Part shown: positions 12,603 through 24,514 of the stretch, one piece after another
Layout of the letters: every line of letters starts with the position of its first letter
Numbering within the stretch: the first letter of the stretch is position 1
Source: Pilaira anomala
Lineage: Eukaryota; Mucoromycota; Mucoromycetes; Mucorales; Mucoraceae
Length of the DNA stretch: 64,000 nt
NCBI GenBank assembly: GCA_025716855.1
Contig: JAIXMQ010000036.1
Location: forward strand, 62,001-126,000
Direction: 5' to 3'
The notes under the pieces: model-generated
What the model was told of the DNA's origin: nothing
The model's database searches: none
What the model saw: only the letters and a program-made list of their open reading frames with translations
Translations under genes and position numbers: made by a program

Positions 12603-14241
12603 ATGAGTAAAAAACTAACATTGTATGCAATACTATGTATTGCAATCATATTATTCGTTGGACAATCGTCTGCCATCGTAAGAACAGAAGAAGAAGCCGA
12701 TTGGACCAGAGATAGTCTTGGTTCATATTTTAGCAACAAGTACCAACAAGGTTTTCATGACAAAAATGCCGACGACCAAAATTCCTTGGCGGAAATTAGA
12801 AGGGAATACAAGGACTCACTCATCTCCAATTCTCGTATTTTTGGATCCGGTGTGGATCGTTTAGTATCTGGCTTTACTGACACTCTGAATAAACATAGAG
12901 GTTCCCCCGATAATGATCTTGATCCTTTCATCACAAACCTGAAATATAAATTACGTGAACTCGAATTAAAAGGACAACTCAGTAAGGAGCGTGTGCAAGC
13001 CGTATTGGACAGCGCCTATCATCATGCTATGCGCCACAAGATTTTGACCGAAGATGAATGGGACGAAGCTTATGATACCTTTACAAACATCTATCAACAA
13101 CCTTCCTGGTATCAACGGGTACTTAGTCTTAAACCCAATGTGGAAGAAGGTGCTTCCGCTTTTAATAATTGGATTCAATCCGTGATGGGTCATTTAGGCC
13201 ACGTCGGTGGATTAACCAAGGAACAAACAAAAGCCATTGCTGATCAACTTCGTACAAGTGTTTCCGATACCGACTTCAGTAGATTAGGTGACAAGAATTG
13301 GGTGGATGACCTCACTCGAACGCTTTCAAGAAAGACAGATCTTAAAAAGGACCAACTTGAAAAAATCGTTGCTTCTATCGCTAGAGATGTAAATGGGTAC
13401 CGTTATTTCGCTCTTGATTATACTGGTAAAGGAAGAGAACATGCACAAAACTGGTGTGATCAAGTCAAGACGGGTGTAGACGGATTCTGGGATCGATTGC
13501 ACAGTCAAATGGGACGTTGGAAATCGATTGTTTTAGGTAACTCCTATCGTGATCATCCTTCACATTATCAACATCCTTCAGATCGTGAATACCTTTCACA
13601 TCACGACCACCACCACCACCACCACTCTGATAATAAGCATCCTCATCATGATTTTGATCATCACGACCATTCTGCACATCACGACCGCCCTTCACACCAT
13701 GACCGTTTATCGTACCATGACCGTCATTCACACCATCATGATCACGAACATGCCAAGATACATCCTCATCGAGTAGCTGACTCTGTCAAATCCGTAGCTC
13801 ATTCTATTTCAGAGGATTGGGAAGCTTCTTCTCACTCTATCGTTCGCTCTCGTTCAACTGAATCGATCAAATCAAAGGTCTCTAGTGCTGCCTCTCATGT
13901 AACAAGTGCTGCAGCACATGCCACAAGCAAGATAAGTGATTTCGATCTAGACCAACTCAAGAATATTGACCTCAAAGATTCTTTTGCCCATTTCTGGCGT
14001 AGCAAAGAACATGATGTGTATCGTAAACTAGGTTACACTGAAGCACATATTAACTGGATTCAAGATTACCTTACAAAAACATTTAAAAATCAAAAGTCTT
14101 CTGTTCATACTAAATCCGATGAAGCTGTAATTGCTATCAAACGTTATTTGAATGCTGTACATGTTCAAAATCCTACGCAGGTGGATGCTACTGTACATAG
14201 ATTAAAACGTCTTTTAGAATCTTGGAGAACTCTTGTTAATT

Positions 14242-14243
<2 letters not shown>
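12603..14243 (+). CDS. secreted histidine-rich protein of unknown function
   Basis: A single exon of 546 residues. Residues 1-24 form a clear signal peptide: a basic start, a hydrophobic core and a QSSA cleavage site. The mature protein is largely helical and hydrophilic, with repeated Trp-centred helices such as FNNWIQSVMGHL, FWDRLHSQMGRW and INWIQDYLTKTF. Residues about 317-390 are a His-rich insert, with some 30 His in about 73 residues, mostly as HHD, SHHD and DRxSHH units and one His6. After the signal there is a single Cys (NWCDQ). I do not recognise the family; the helical parts faintly recall fungal Ish1/Msc1-type stress proteins, which is only an impression. Metal binding (Zn, Cu or Ni) at the cell surface or in the secretory path is an inference from His density. 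No transmembrane segment or GPI signal is visible at the C-terminus. Confidence 0.8.
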
Positions 14244-14272
<29 letters not shown>

Positions 14273-16350
14273 GTGTACACAATAAACAATAAAAAATTCT
14301 GAATTTTGTAAATATCACTGCGGTTGAATTTTTTCCTACTAGTAGTACATCCCCACTTTTCGAGCTGTTTATTGCCTGTTATACTGTATTTCAGATTACT
14401 CTTGAGATATTCTGCGTATTTCTATTTTAAGGTTTCGTAGCACCCCCATTTTCACTTTTTTTGGGTATTTATCTATTAAAAAGTCTCAAAAAGATAACGT
14501 CAGACTTGTCGTCAAAGCAAAATCATGAAGATTAGTCATTTGGGATTATCTTGATACGCGACTTCTTTTTTTTTTCTTTATGAAGAAAACACAAATTACC
14601 ATATTGATATGTGTCCTCTTCTACTTTTAAATATCATAAGACAGAACTTAATGCTTTATAAATGAATTGTGCAATCAAAGCAGAAAAAAAAAAAAAGAAA
14701 TGACATAACAATAAGAAACCTTTATTATGCTGTATAACAATACCTAATTTGATTAGCGACATTTTTTGCTTATATTTTTGAGAGGTTATCTTGGCAGAAA
14801 CAGCAAGTATATTCAAAGCTTTTTTTTTTTTTTTTTTAGTGAGCCCAAATGTTGAGAGAAATTTATTCATCACCTCATATCTAAAAAATATATATATATA
14901 TATGCTTCAAGAATTAGACATTTAATAATTAAGGAATCAAAAAGTCATTGAGATGTTTAATCGCACAAGATAAAGAAATAAATACATGACCTTTTTTTGA
15001 ACGTTCTTTGTCACATTCAAAAAGAAGCGATCTTAAAAAAAAAACCAAAAGATGGGTAATAGCGGAGCTCAGGCCTTTTTTTTTTTTTTTTGGCCCTGGT
15101 TTTGAATAATCCCCAGAAATTGAGATCAGTCCACGTTCCCGAAGTAGTACAAACAACTCTATCTTTTTGAGGTTAAGGTCCTTTTTTTTTATGAATCATT
15201 TAGCACCACGATCATTTAATAAATAAAAAAACGCATAATAGATTTCCACTAATTTGGGCAGATAACCATTCTAATTCAGAACAAGTGTAATAACTTTTAC
15301 TGCGATTCATTTGATTCATAATCAATTTTTTTTTTTCCATGCAGAACATACCTGTTGGTCCTAACTATTTTTGTAGTATTTTTTTTAGCAGACATTAATA
15401 CAAACCTTTTCAAGGTTCATTATTGGTCGCGATTGTATTTGTTAATAAATCTTACGAAATGGTATTTGGAAATACAAGGATTACCAAAGTATTATTGGAT
15501 TGATATTTTACTCAAAAATAGTGAATTATTATCTTTTCTTCTTTTTTTATTCCTCTAGCAGCATATCGCAAACATTTTAGATAAAAAATCCGGTCATTTC
15601 ATTTTTTTATTTATTGAAAAAAATGTCAGAGAGTTCATTATAAGCTTTTTAATAGATTTTCTCTGTTTTTATATCAGTAAACATAAGAAACTCATTCATT
15701 CACGATCTCTCTCCTGTAGATTTTTTATGCATAGCTTTTTTCTCTTGAGAACAGTATACCCTTTTTTTTTTTCGAGAGCGTATGTTTGTAAAAAAAAAAA
15801 AAAAAAACCCCATATTTATTCGTGAACAAAGATATCTAAAAAAGCATTTTCTTTAATGCAACTAAAAAAAAAAATATCATTCTATTACAAGTTCTAAACA
15901 TTTATCCTTTCAGCATTCCGATTTATTTAATGAAATACATGTGAAAAGACGTTGTCACATGATTAGACCCATCTCTCTCATTATAAAATGATATTGAGAA
16001 GAATCAATCAACATTTTTACACTCATTATCAGGTTCTTGTTTTTTTTTACAACTTATGCGTATGAACAATAATATAAAAAAAAAGTTTATCCAAATAGAA
16101 TATAAATAAAATGAATTGAAGGAAAGAAAGAAACCTCCATTATCCTTTTCCTTTTTTTTCTTTTTGATAGAAAGAAATATGTAACCCGAGATGAGAGAAA
16201 AACTGTTAGTCATTGGATCAATGTAAATAAGAAATAGCTGTCACGAACTTCATATGAATGTTATAACCTCTTCACACACTCCTATTTTTTCCACTTCTTC
16301 CCCTTTCCTACACTTTATTTCTATATATAAAAAAAAAAAAACGCAATACA
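14244..16350. other. 2.1-kb intergenic region, no gene seen
   Basis: AT-rich DNA with a run of about 27 T right after the His-rich gene (14245-14272), many shorter A/T runs and a TA stretch at about 14889-14903. The open frames here (for example 15355-15558) are hydrophobic by base composition only. The last 100 bp, with CT-rich DNA and a TATATA near 16321, probably hold the PEX11 promoter. Confidence 0.5.
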
Positions 16351-17268
16351 ATGGTTCTTTCTCACGCAGGCGTTGACCACTTCAATCGTTACTTAAATAC
16401 TACCGTGGGTCGTGAGAAGCTTTGTCGTCTCGTTCAATATTTCGCTCGTTTTTACGCTTTTTACTTATTCCGTAATGGTGCACCCAAGGATACCATCCAA
16501 CGTTGGGTTGACTTAAAGACTCATCTTGGTAACGGCCGTAAGTTCTTCCGTCTCTTAAAGCCTGTTGAATTTGCTCAAACAGGTCTCAAGAGTTTAGCTA
16601 TCAAAGATGAAGTTCTGCGTTATACTGCCGTTGCTAAACAAATCGGTATGGCTTTCTATTACCTTACTGAAGTTTTTGTTTTAGTAAGTTTTTTTTTTTT
16701 AAAAAAATCAAAAAACCTATATTTTCTATATATCTTAACCATGTTATACATAGTCAAACTCTATCAACTTTTACAAGTCTCCTAATATTAAAAAAATCAC
16801 TGAGTTCGGTCAAAGATGTTGGATGGCGGCTATTGCTGCTTCCTTGATTTCAGGTTTATACAAGTTTAAGCAACTTAATGTTCGTGAACATATGCTCGAA
16901 AAGTCTCGCAAGGCTATTGTAAACACTGAAGAGAAATCTGACGCTCAAATTTCTGAATTGAAGACTCAAGAAAAGACATTAGCCAAGTAAGTGTTACTTA
17001 TGCAAAAATTTGTATAAATGCTGGAATTAAATCGCGTCTTTTTCGTTAAGGGATAAATATAATGCTAGATATGCTTTTATTCAAGATGCTGTTGATATCA
17101 TTATTCCATCTACCGGGTTAGGTTACTTGAAGGCTGATGAGGGAATTGTTGGCTTGGCTGGGTAAATATTTAGTTTATACGTATATCATAATGTGTATTA
17201 ATGTTTCTTATTTTAGTATCATTACTTCTTTATTAGCTATGAACACTCAATGGAAGAAGTTGGCTTAG
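16351..17268 (+). CDS. PEX11: peroxisomal membrane protein PEX11
   Basis: Four exons (16351-16683, 16754-16986, 17051-17161, 17217-17268) encode 242 residues, the usual PEX11 length. The N-terminus (FNRYLNTTVGREKLCRLVQYFARFYAFYL) matches the family's amphipathic start, which tubulates the peroxisomal membrane. KTHLGNGRKFFRLLKP is the other conserved signature. A hydrophobic segment (about 127-140, WMAAIAASLISGLYKF) and a short C-terminal one (IPSTGLGYLKADEGIVGLAGIITSLLAM) span the membrane. The protein controls peroxisome elongation and division. Codon use is richer in C-ending codons (CGT, CTC, GTC) than its neighbours, which suggests strong expression. It is convergent with UTR4, 321 bp away. 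Confidence 0.92.
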
Positions 17269-17589
17269 ATTATATCTTAAAAAAACAATATATATATATA
17301 TATATAAAAGAAGTTGATATTATTATAAAAGTTAGGCTTTTCTTATTACTTGTTGTATATTGGGTGACCATCATCGCTATAATTATCACACATTTATTGT
17401 GTCACTTTAAAAAATATAGAATGTTAAAAATATTTATGGAACAACTTCTACATTTAACGCCATTACAAAGCTAAGCTTTAAACCCTTTTTAATGCAAAAG
17501 TTGGGACTGCGCAATTTTTCCTAAAGATGTAGTGAGTCTTTGATTCAGTAGTTATTTCCAGTGTGAATTACTTTTATTTATTCATTTAT
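17269..17589. other. convergent spacer between PEX11 and UTR4
   Basis: AT-rich 3'-to-3' spacer with a TA microsatellite at about 17290-17307. The open frame 17250-17474 starts inside the PEX11 exon in another frame and has no domain. Nothing further was seen. Confidence 0.5.
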
Positions 17590-18787
<1,198 letters not shown>

Positions 18788-18952
18788 GTTAAAAAATAAG
18801 TTAAAGAAAAAAAAAAAAAGGAAGGGAAAGGAAACCAGCAGTCATTTTTAAGAAGAAAAATTGAGTCTTAAAAGTAGAAGACAAGAAACTGATTCGCGTC
18901 TTTTGACTTTTTTTTTTCTTTTTCTTTTTCTTTTTTCTTTAGATTTTGTAAA
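18788..18952. promoter_or_regulatory. 165-bp bidirectional promoter UTR4/MPE1
   Basis: The start codons of UTR4 (minus) and MPE1 (plus) are only 165 bp apart, so both promoters must lie in this space. It contains a poly-A stretch on the UTR4 side and a long CT-rich tract (about 18901-18940) just before the MPE1 start. No TATA box was identified. Co-regulation is an inference from the spacing only. Confidence 0.55.
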
Positions 18953-20561
18953 ATGTCTTCCATTTATTATAAACTTCGATCTGCAAAAGAATCCGATTAC
19001 GATGTGTTTACGTTTGATGGACCGGGTGCAACAGTGTTTGACTTGAAGCGTGAAATTATTCGTGCAAAAAAATTTGGTAAAGGAACTGAATTCGATATTG
19101 CCATTTATAACGCACAAACAGAAGAAGGTAATCAAAATAGATGGAAGTTTTTTTGAAGGGGGAGTTCCTATTAACACACACACACTCTCTCTCTCTTTTA
19201 AAGAATATAAGGACGATGTGTTTGTTATACCTAGAAATACTTCAATTATTGTTCGACGTTTACCTGCGTCGAGGCCAGGTAAAGGTACAGCACAACGATA
19301 TGTGCTGGGTGTTTTACCGACGGATGGAAAGGGAGGTGGTGGATTTCCTAAAGGAGGTCCACCCGCTCCTCCTAACAACACACAATTTAATCCTGGAAGA
19401 AATATGGTCTTGAACGCTGCTCGACCTCAACCACCTAAACCAACACAGGAAGTAGAAGACGAAGGACCAAAAGACGATTCAGAAGAAGCTCGTATCCAAG
19501 CTATGTTTCAACAAACTACCGATCAATGGGGTGCGATGCAAGAAAGATTAGCAGAGTAAGTACAATTGTTTTTTCTTCTTCTTTTAATTAGTGAATAGAA
19601 AAGGGAAAGAGAGAGAGAGAAAGAGAGAAAGAGAGAAAATTGTTTTTTTTTATATTATATGAATTAAAGTTATATTTACACAATTTTGATACATGTATAC
19701 ATATATATATATATATTTTCTTTTTTGCATTTTTATTTTATTTTATGGTTTTTTAATTGTTTTTTTAAATCAGACAGCAATATATTCCTTATAATGCTCG
19801 TGGTGGAGATGCAAGACGTGGTAGAGGTGGATTTCAAGGCTCTCCAGGTGGTTTAACACATAGTCAAGCGACTAATGCGACAGAAAATAAAGAAGGGCAA
19901 ATTCCTCAACGTGTACCTCCTGCTACTTACGTCTGTTATCGATGTGGTCAAAAGGGTACTGTATATACATATACAAATAAAAAAAAAAGGAGTATCTATT
20001 ATCACGCAAAAACGCAACTAACAACCCAAGCCCCTTTTAGGTCATTATATTAATCAATGTCCTACAAATGGAGACAAAGATTATGATAAGCATCCTAGAA
20101 TTAAGCGTACGACAGGTATTCCTCGTAGTTTCCTTAAAGTGATTGAAGAACCCAAAGATGCAGTGAAAGCAGGTACGGGTGGTTTGATGGTAACACCTAA
20201 AGGAGACATTGTAGTTGCACAAGCCGATTCTTCCTCATGGGATAAACATGTTGCTAAAGCAGCTACTACCATTGGATTAGGCGTTGGATCTGCAGGTGAT
20301 TTAATGGATTGGTATGATTCGATTCCTGTTCCTAGTTATTTAGAATGTGGTATTTGTCATGGATTATTAAGAGAGGCAACCATTACGCCTTGTTGTGGTA
20401 CAAGTTTCTGTGATGAATGTATTCGTGGTCATCTCATGGATCATGACTTTACTTGTTTTGATTGTCAACAAACAATTCAAAATGGTTTAGACGGTATTAT
20501 TCCCAATGTAGATGTTAGAGAATGTGTAGATAACTATGTACGCAAATTTGCCCATAACTAA
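18953..20561 (+). CDS. MPE1: cleavage/polyadenylation factor subunit Mpe1 (DWNN, zinc knuckle, RING-like)
   Basis: Four exons (18953-19127, 19204-19555, 19774-19955, 20041-20561) give 409 residues. In order: an N-terminal ubiquitin-like DWNN domain (about 3-80: IYYKLRSAKESDYDVFTFDG ... VIPRNTSIIVRRLP), a Pro/Gly-rich linker, a CCHC zinc knuckle (CYRCGQKGHYINQC, split by the third intron), and a RING/U-box-like zinc domain (about 338-382: CGICHGLL ... CCGTSFCDECI ... CFDC). This is the RBBP6/Mpe1 architecture. Mpe1 is a subunit of the nuclear cleavage and polyadenylation factor and couples poly(A) site recognition with 3' processing. The final exon ends 76 bp from the 3' end of NSE1, so the two convergent transcripts probably overlap. 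Length agrees with yeast Mpe1 (441). Confidence 0.95.
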
Positions 20562-20637
20562 AAAAGTAAAAATAAAAAACCCTTATTATTTTTTATTATT
20601 TTGCATGTCTAGTAGATATATGTTTGTTTGTTTTTTT

Positions 20638-21120
20638 TCAATCAGACATTTCATCTACATCCTCGTCTATTAATCTTAACAAACCAAATCGATTTGATCT
20701 TGACCACTTTGTAGAACATTGTGGACAAACAGGGTCGTCAGAATTTCGAAATTGAGTATCTGCACAGTATTTATGAAGACGTACAGGACATTGACTGACA
20801 GAACAAAATTCGCCCATCGTCACCATATCTAAACAAATCGTACATTCTTTGACAGATTCAGGATATTGTTCACGAAAGTAAAGTTGTAATTCAGTAAGTG
20901 CACGCGTATCGATATAATAAACTCCCTTTTCAAACGCAACCCATTTATCTTGAACTAATTGATCTAATACATCTTGTGCTTCCTTTTGTGATAATTTGAC
21001 GGGTCGAAGCTTTGAACCTAAATGAATTGCTTGTGTTGCACTAAGACAAAAATCTTCATTATCCGCGTTAACGATAGCATCAAACTAAAAATGATTGAGA
21101 TGAATAAAAAAAGCAAAGGG

Positions 21121-21165
<45 letters not shown>

Positions 21166-21539
21166 TTTACCAGTTCTCGACAATAACTAATTTCAACCGG
21201 TTTAAAATTGGTTGCACCTTCTGTCATGGGATCTTGTTTGACATTGACTAAAGTTAAATAAGCGTCACCTTCACGTTCTTCGTGAGAGATTCGTAAAGAA
21301 TAATCTAATTCTTCTAATTCTTTATTGATTTCTGAAATGAACATGTTATATTCTGTTGTTTGTTCCACTTGAGTAAATGAATGTGAGTTCAATATTTAAA
21401 GAATGTTATTTTAAAACTTACAAGAAGTGGCTTCAAGCACTTGATCGTATAACTGTTCGGCTTCTGGTTGAGATACAATACGTTTTGTTAACATGCCTTG
21501 TACAAATAAGCGATGAGAGTCATTATAAGGTGAAGGCAT
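20638..21539 (-). CDS. NSE1: SMC5/6 complex subunit Nse1
   Basis: Three exons (21539-21422, 21367-21171, 21084-20638) encode 253 residues. The N-terminus (DSHRLFVQGMLTKRIVSQPEAEQLY) and the middle winged-helix region (LSQKEAQDVLDQLVQDKWV, YYIDTRALTELQLYF) match Nse1. The C-terminus is a RING-like variant with CTICLD, CSVSQCPVRLHKYC and CPQCSTKW. In the SMC5/6 complex, Nse1 forms with Nse3 and Nse4 a subcomplex that acts in homologous-recombination repair and has ubiquitin-ligase activity. The second intron carries a TA microsatellite (about 21126-21167). The first junction (T+TG) is supported by frame continuity and gives ...EATSLEQTTEYN. Confidence 0.9.
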
Positions 21540-21677
21540 TTTTATATATATATATATATACGTATATATAAAGGAGGAAAAAAAAAAAAAAGGGATTTTA
21601 TATTATGTATATATGTATATAAAAAAAAAAAGAGAGAAAGTTTTTTATTCAAATATTTTAATTTTATTTTTTTCTTT

Positions 21678-22838
21678 TTAAATATAAGAATTGTTTTGTT
21701 GTTGCAACATATTTAAATAACTCCAAGGAGGCATCATATCATATGGATAATAGTTATTCCAATTCTTTTCCAACATGAATTGGTTATTATTACTATTATT
21801 GTGGTGGTGGTGGTTGTTGTTGTTGTGGTTGTTGTTACTGTTGTTGTTAAGATATTGAGAAATGGGTTCAGGAGTAGCGGAAGGAGATACAGTTAAATCA
21901 CGACAGAGAAAATCATGATCAGGAACAATGACTAATTTACCAGCTAAATCAGGAGCTTGAGAGATAAGTTCTAATAAAGATTGTCTGAGGTTATCATGTG
22001 TACCCTGAAGAGCATGAGAAACACCTTCAGTTGCTTGTTGATTTTCAGTGAAATCACCACAACGAATCCAATCTTGATCAATACCATGTCTTGTCATTGA
22101 AAACGAAATAGAAGGTTCAACATCGATTTCAAGCTGACCTAATTCATTATTGATTTTTCCGAGCTTAATTTGTTTAATCGAATTATAACTAACTTCAATA
22201 CGAAATTGATGTCCATCGTCTTGCACTTGCCAGATTAACATACGTAGTACAGGATCACTAAAGCAAACAAGATCCCATTCATTATTGACTTGACTAGCAA
22301 ATCTTGCCCAAGAGCCAATACGAATTGTGTTTACAGGGAAAGAAATCAATTGATGCTTTTCTTTTGTTGGTTGTAAAGAAGATGAATCAGTGATGAAGCG
22401 AGCCATGCCTTCAGACATTGCACGTTGAGGTGGAGTAGGTACAGTGAAATTTGTGTTCTTTTCTGGTTTTGAACTCGATCTGGGTCGACGCTTAATAGTT
22501 GGTTCTTGTTCATAACATTCGGGTGTCGTAAAGGAGCGAAAGGTGGCTTGAATTGGTTGAGGCATATCAATCCAACCTGTTCTAACATTAGGTACAAGTG
22601 AAGGTAATCCACCACCTGCTTCTAATTTACGTGCTTTGGCTCTTCTGTTTTGAAACCAAATTTGAACTGTACGTTCTGATATACCTAATTCTTGAGCTAA
22701 TTGAGCTCTCATACTTGCGTCTGGTAATGTATTTGTAACAAAAGATTCTTGAAGGACTGCAACTTGACTTGGTTTAAGGTGTGTTCTTCTTCTGGTCATA
22801 TTGGTAGGATAAGGTTTATGTAAATTGTGATTCATCAT
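21678..22838 (-). CDS. homeodomain transcription factor (Phx1/Hob-like)
   Basis: Intronless, 386 residues. The homeodomain lies at the very N-terminus (about 15-73: RRRTHLKPSQVAVLQESF ... ISERTVQIWFQNRRAKARK) with the invariant W61, F62, N64 and R66 of helix 3. A basic Ser/Pro linker follows (IKRRPRSSSKPEK). A second conserved-looking block at about 170-320 (IRIGSWARFASQ, WDLVCFSDPVLRMLIWQ, FRIEVSYNSIKQIKL, FSMTRHG) resembles the region found C-terminal to the homeodomain in fungal Phx1/Pah1/Hob proteins, by recollection rather than search. The end is Asn/His/Gln-rich (codon repeats at about 21785-21850). It is probably a nuclear regulator; targets are unknown. The start is the first ATG of a double ATG. 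Confidence 0.9.
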   Translation of the reverse strand: MMNHNLHKPYPTNMTRRRTHLKPSQVAVLQESFVTNTLPDASMRAQLAQELGISERTVQIWFQNRRAKARKLEAGGGLPSLVPNVRTGWIDMPQPIQATFRSFTTPECYEQEPTIKRRPRSSSKPEKNTNFTVPTPPQRAMSEGMARFITDSSSLQPTKEKHQLISFPVNTIRIGSWARFASQVNNEWDLVCFSDPVLRMLIWQVQDDGHQFRIEVSYNSIKQIKLGKINNELGQLEIDVEPSISFSMTRHGIDQDWIRCGDFTENQQATEGVSHALQGTHDNLRQSLLELISQAPDLAGKLVIVPDHDFLCRDLTVSPSATPEPISQYLNNNSNNNHNNNNHHHHNNSNNNQFMLEKNWNNYYPYDMMPPWSYLNMLQQQNNSYI

Positions 22839-23118
22839 CTTATTTTTTGCTATGTGTGTTGTATGTATATGTTTGTATAATAAATGTGAGCCAGCACAGT
22901 TATATTATATATATTTTGAGATTTGTGGGTTTTTTTTTTAAAAAAAAAAGAAAGAAAGGAAGAGATACAATACTAGAATAAATTTGTAAAAGGCTTTTAT
23001 AGTAAATAAAAAAAAAAAAAAAGAAAGGAGTCGCCAAAATGCATACAACACACCAATAAAAATAAAGCGACGTTTCAAAATTTGTTTAATATAAACACAC
23101 TCACAACATACACACACA

Positions 23119-23149
<31 letters not shown>

Positions 23150-24483
23150 TATTATATATAGATGTAGATACACACACAAACTCCTTTATTTATTACAAAA
23201 AGGTAGTATTCGCAATATCACTATTACATCTAATTTCTATCTCTAATACCGAAAGAAAAGAAAACAAAAAATAACCCCCTTATTAAACTCCCTTTTTTTT
23301 TATTTTTTTTTTTTTTTGTACCATTCACTCCTTATCATACTTCTATTATAACTGACAAGTTTTTATTTTACTAATATCATATGATACCGTTTATTATTTA
23401 TATTTATATCTAAACACGCCACGCCCTATTACTACTTTATCGCTGTTAAAAAAATATTTTTTTTTTGCTACAAAAAGACGCACATGATAAGAAAAAGGTC
23501 TGTGTGCTTCAAAATAGTATTTACGGAGTTACGGATTATTGGCCCAATCAAATTGACCTCAATATCCGGTGAGAACTACTAATTCCAACTAAAAATAGAT
23601 GCTTTTTTTCTTGGTTTTCACAAAACTGCCTGCTTGCAAAAAAACATAGTAACCCTATTTACTCATTTACGCCGATGTGAATTTTTTTTTTTTTTTTTTC
23701 CTCTTTTTCAACATTGAAAGGCGCCAAGTCTATGTCTGGTGTAACTTAAAGGTGCAAATTATATATTAGGGGTCCAACTTATTCCGTAATAGATCACGCA
23801 GATATTTTATCTATTTTTTATTTTTTATTTTTTAATCGGGTGATATCATACGATCCATAGCATTTAAATGGACTGAAAGAGTTATATATATAAATAAATA
23901 TATAAAAAAAAAACGTGCATTCGCATAATATACTTAGTTTAGAATTATCAATAACAAAGACACAATACACAACTATATCAAGTTTATTTTTTTGTGCATC
24001 TTTTTTGTTTTTCTATCAATGTCGGGAATGTAAAGAAGTGTGTGACAAACTGTTAAATGTTATTTAAACTACAAGTTTTGTGTTTCTTTTATTTTTCTTT
24101 TTGTTTATTTATTCTTTTTTTTCTTTTTTTTCTTAATCTAATATTACAGTTGTCACTTTAAAATGATACTATCGTAATCAAAACTATATGTCATTATTAC
24201 TGTTTTAAAATAAAAAAATAAAAAGATCATTGTCTTGGTACAACAAGCAACAGCACATCAATCATTAATAAAAAAAAAAAAAATCACTAATAAAGGTTCT
24301 TAACTAAAAAGACTTTTTAGTTACATAAGAATATAAGACGAATTCGATTTTCATTAGTTTATTATCAAATTTATTTTTATAAAAAAGTGTATTACGTGGG
24401 TGTTTTAAAATCCTATAATGGATTAGTTTTAATTAACTCAAAAACTTGGGTACCTTTTTTTATTTATTTTATTCACACACGTT

Positions 24484-24514
<31 letters not shown>

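Noticed and set aside
13549..13776. Thr/Ile-rich plus-strand ORF and Gly/Asp-rich minus-strand ORF over the His tract
   Set aside because: Other-frame shadows of the histidine codon repeats in the secreted protein gene.
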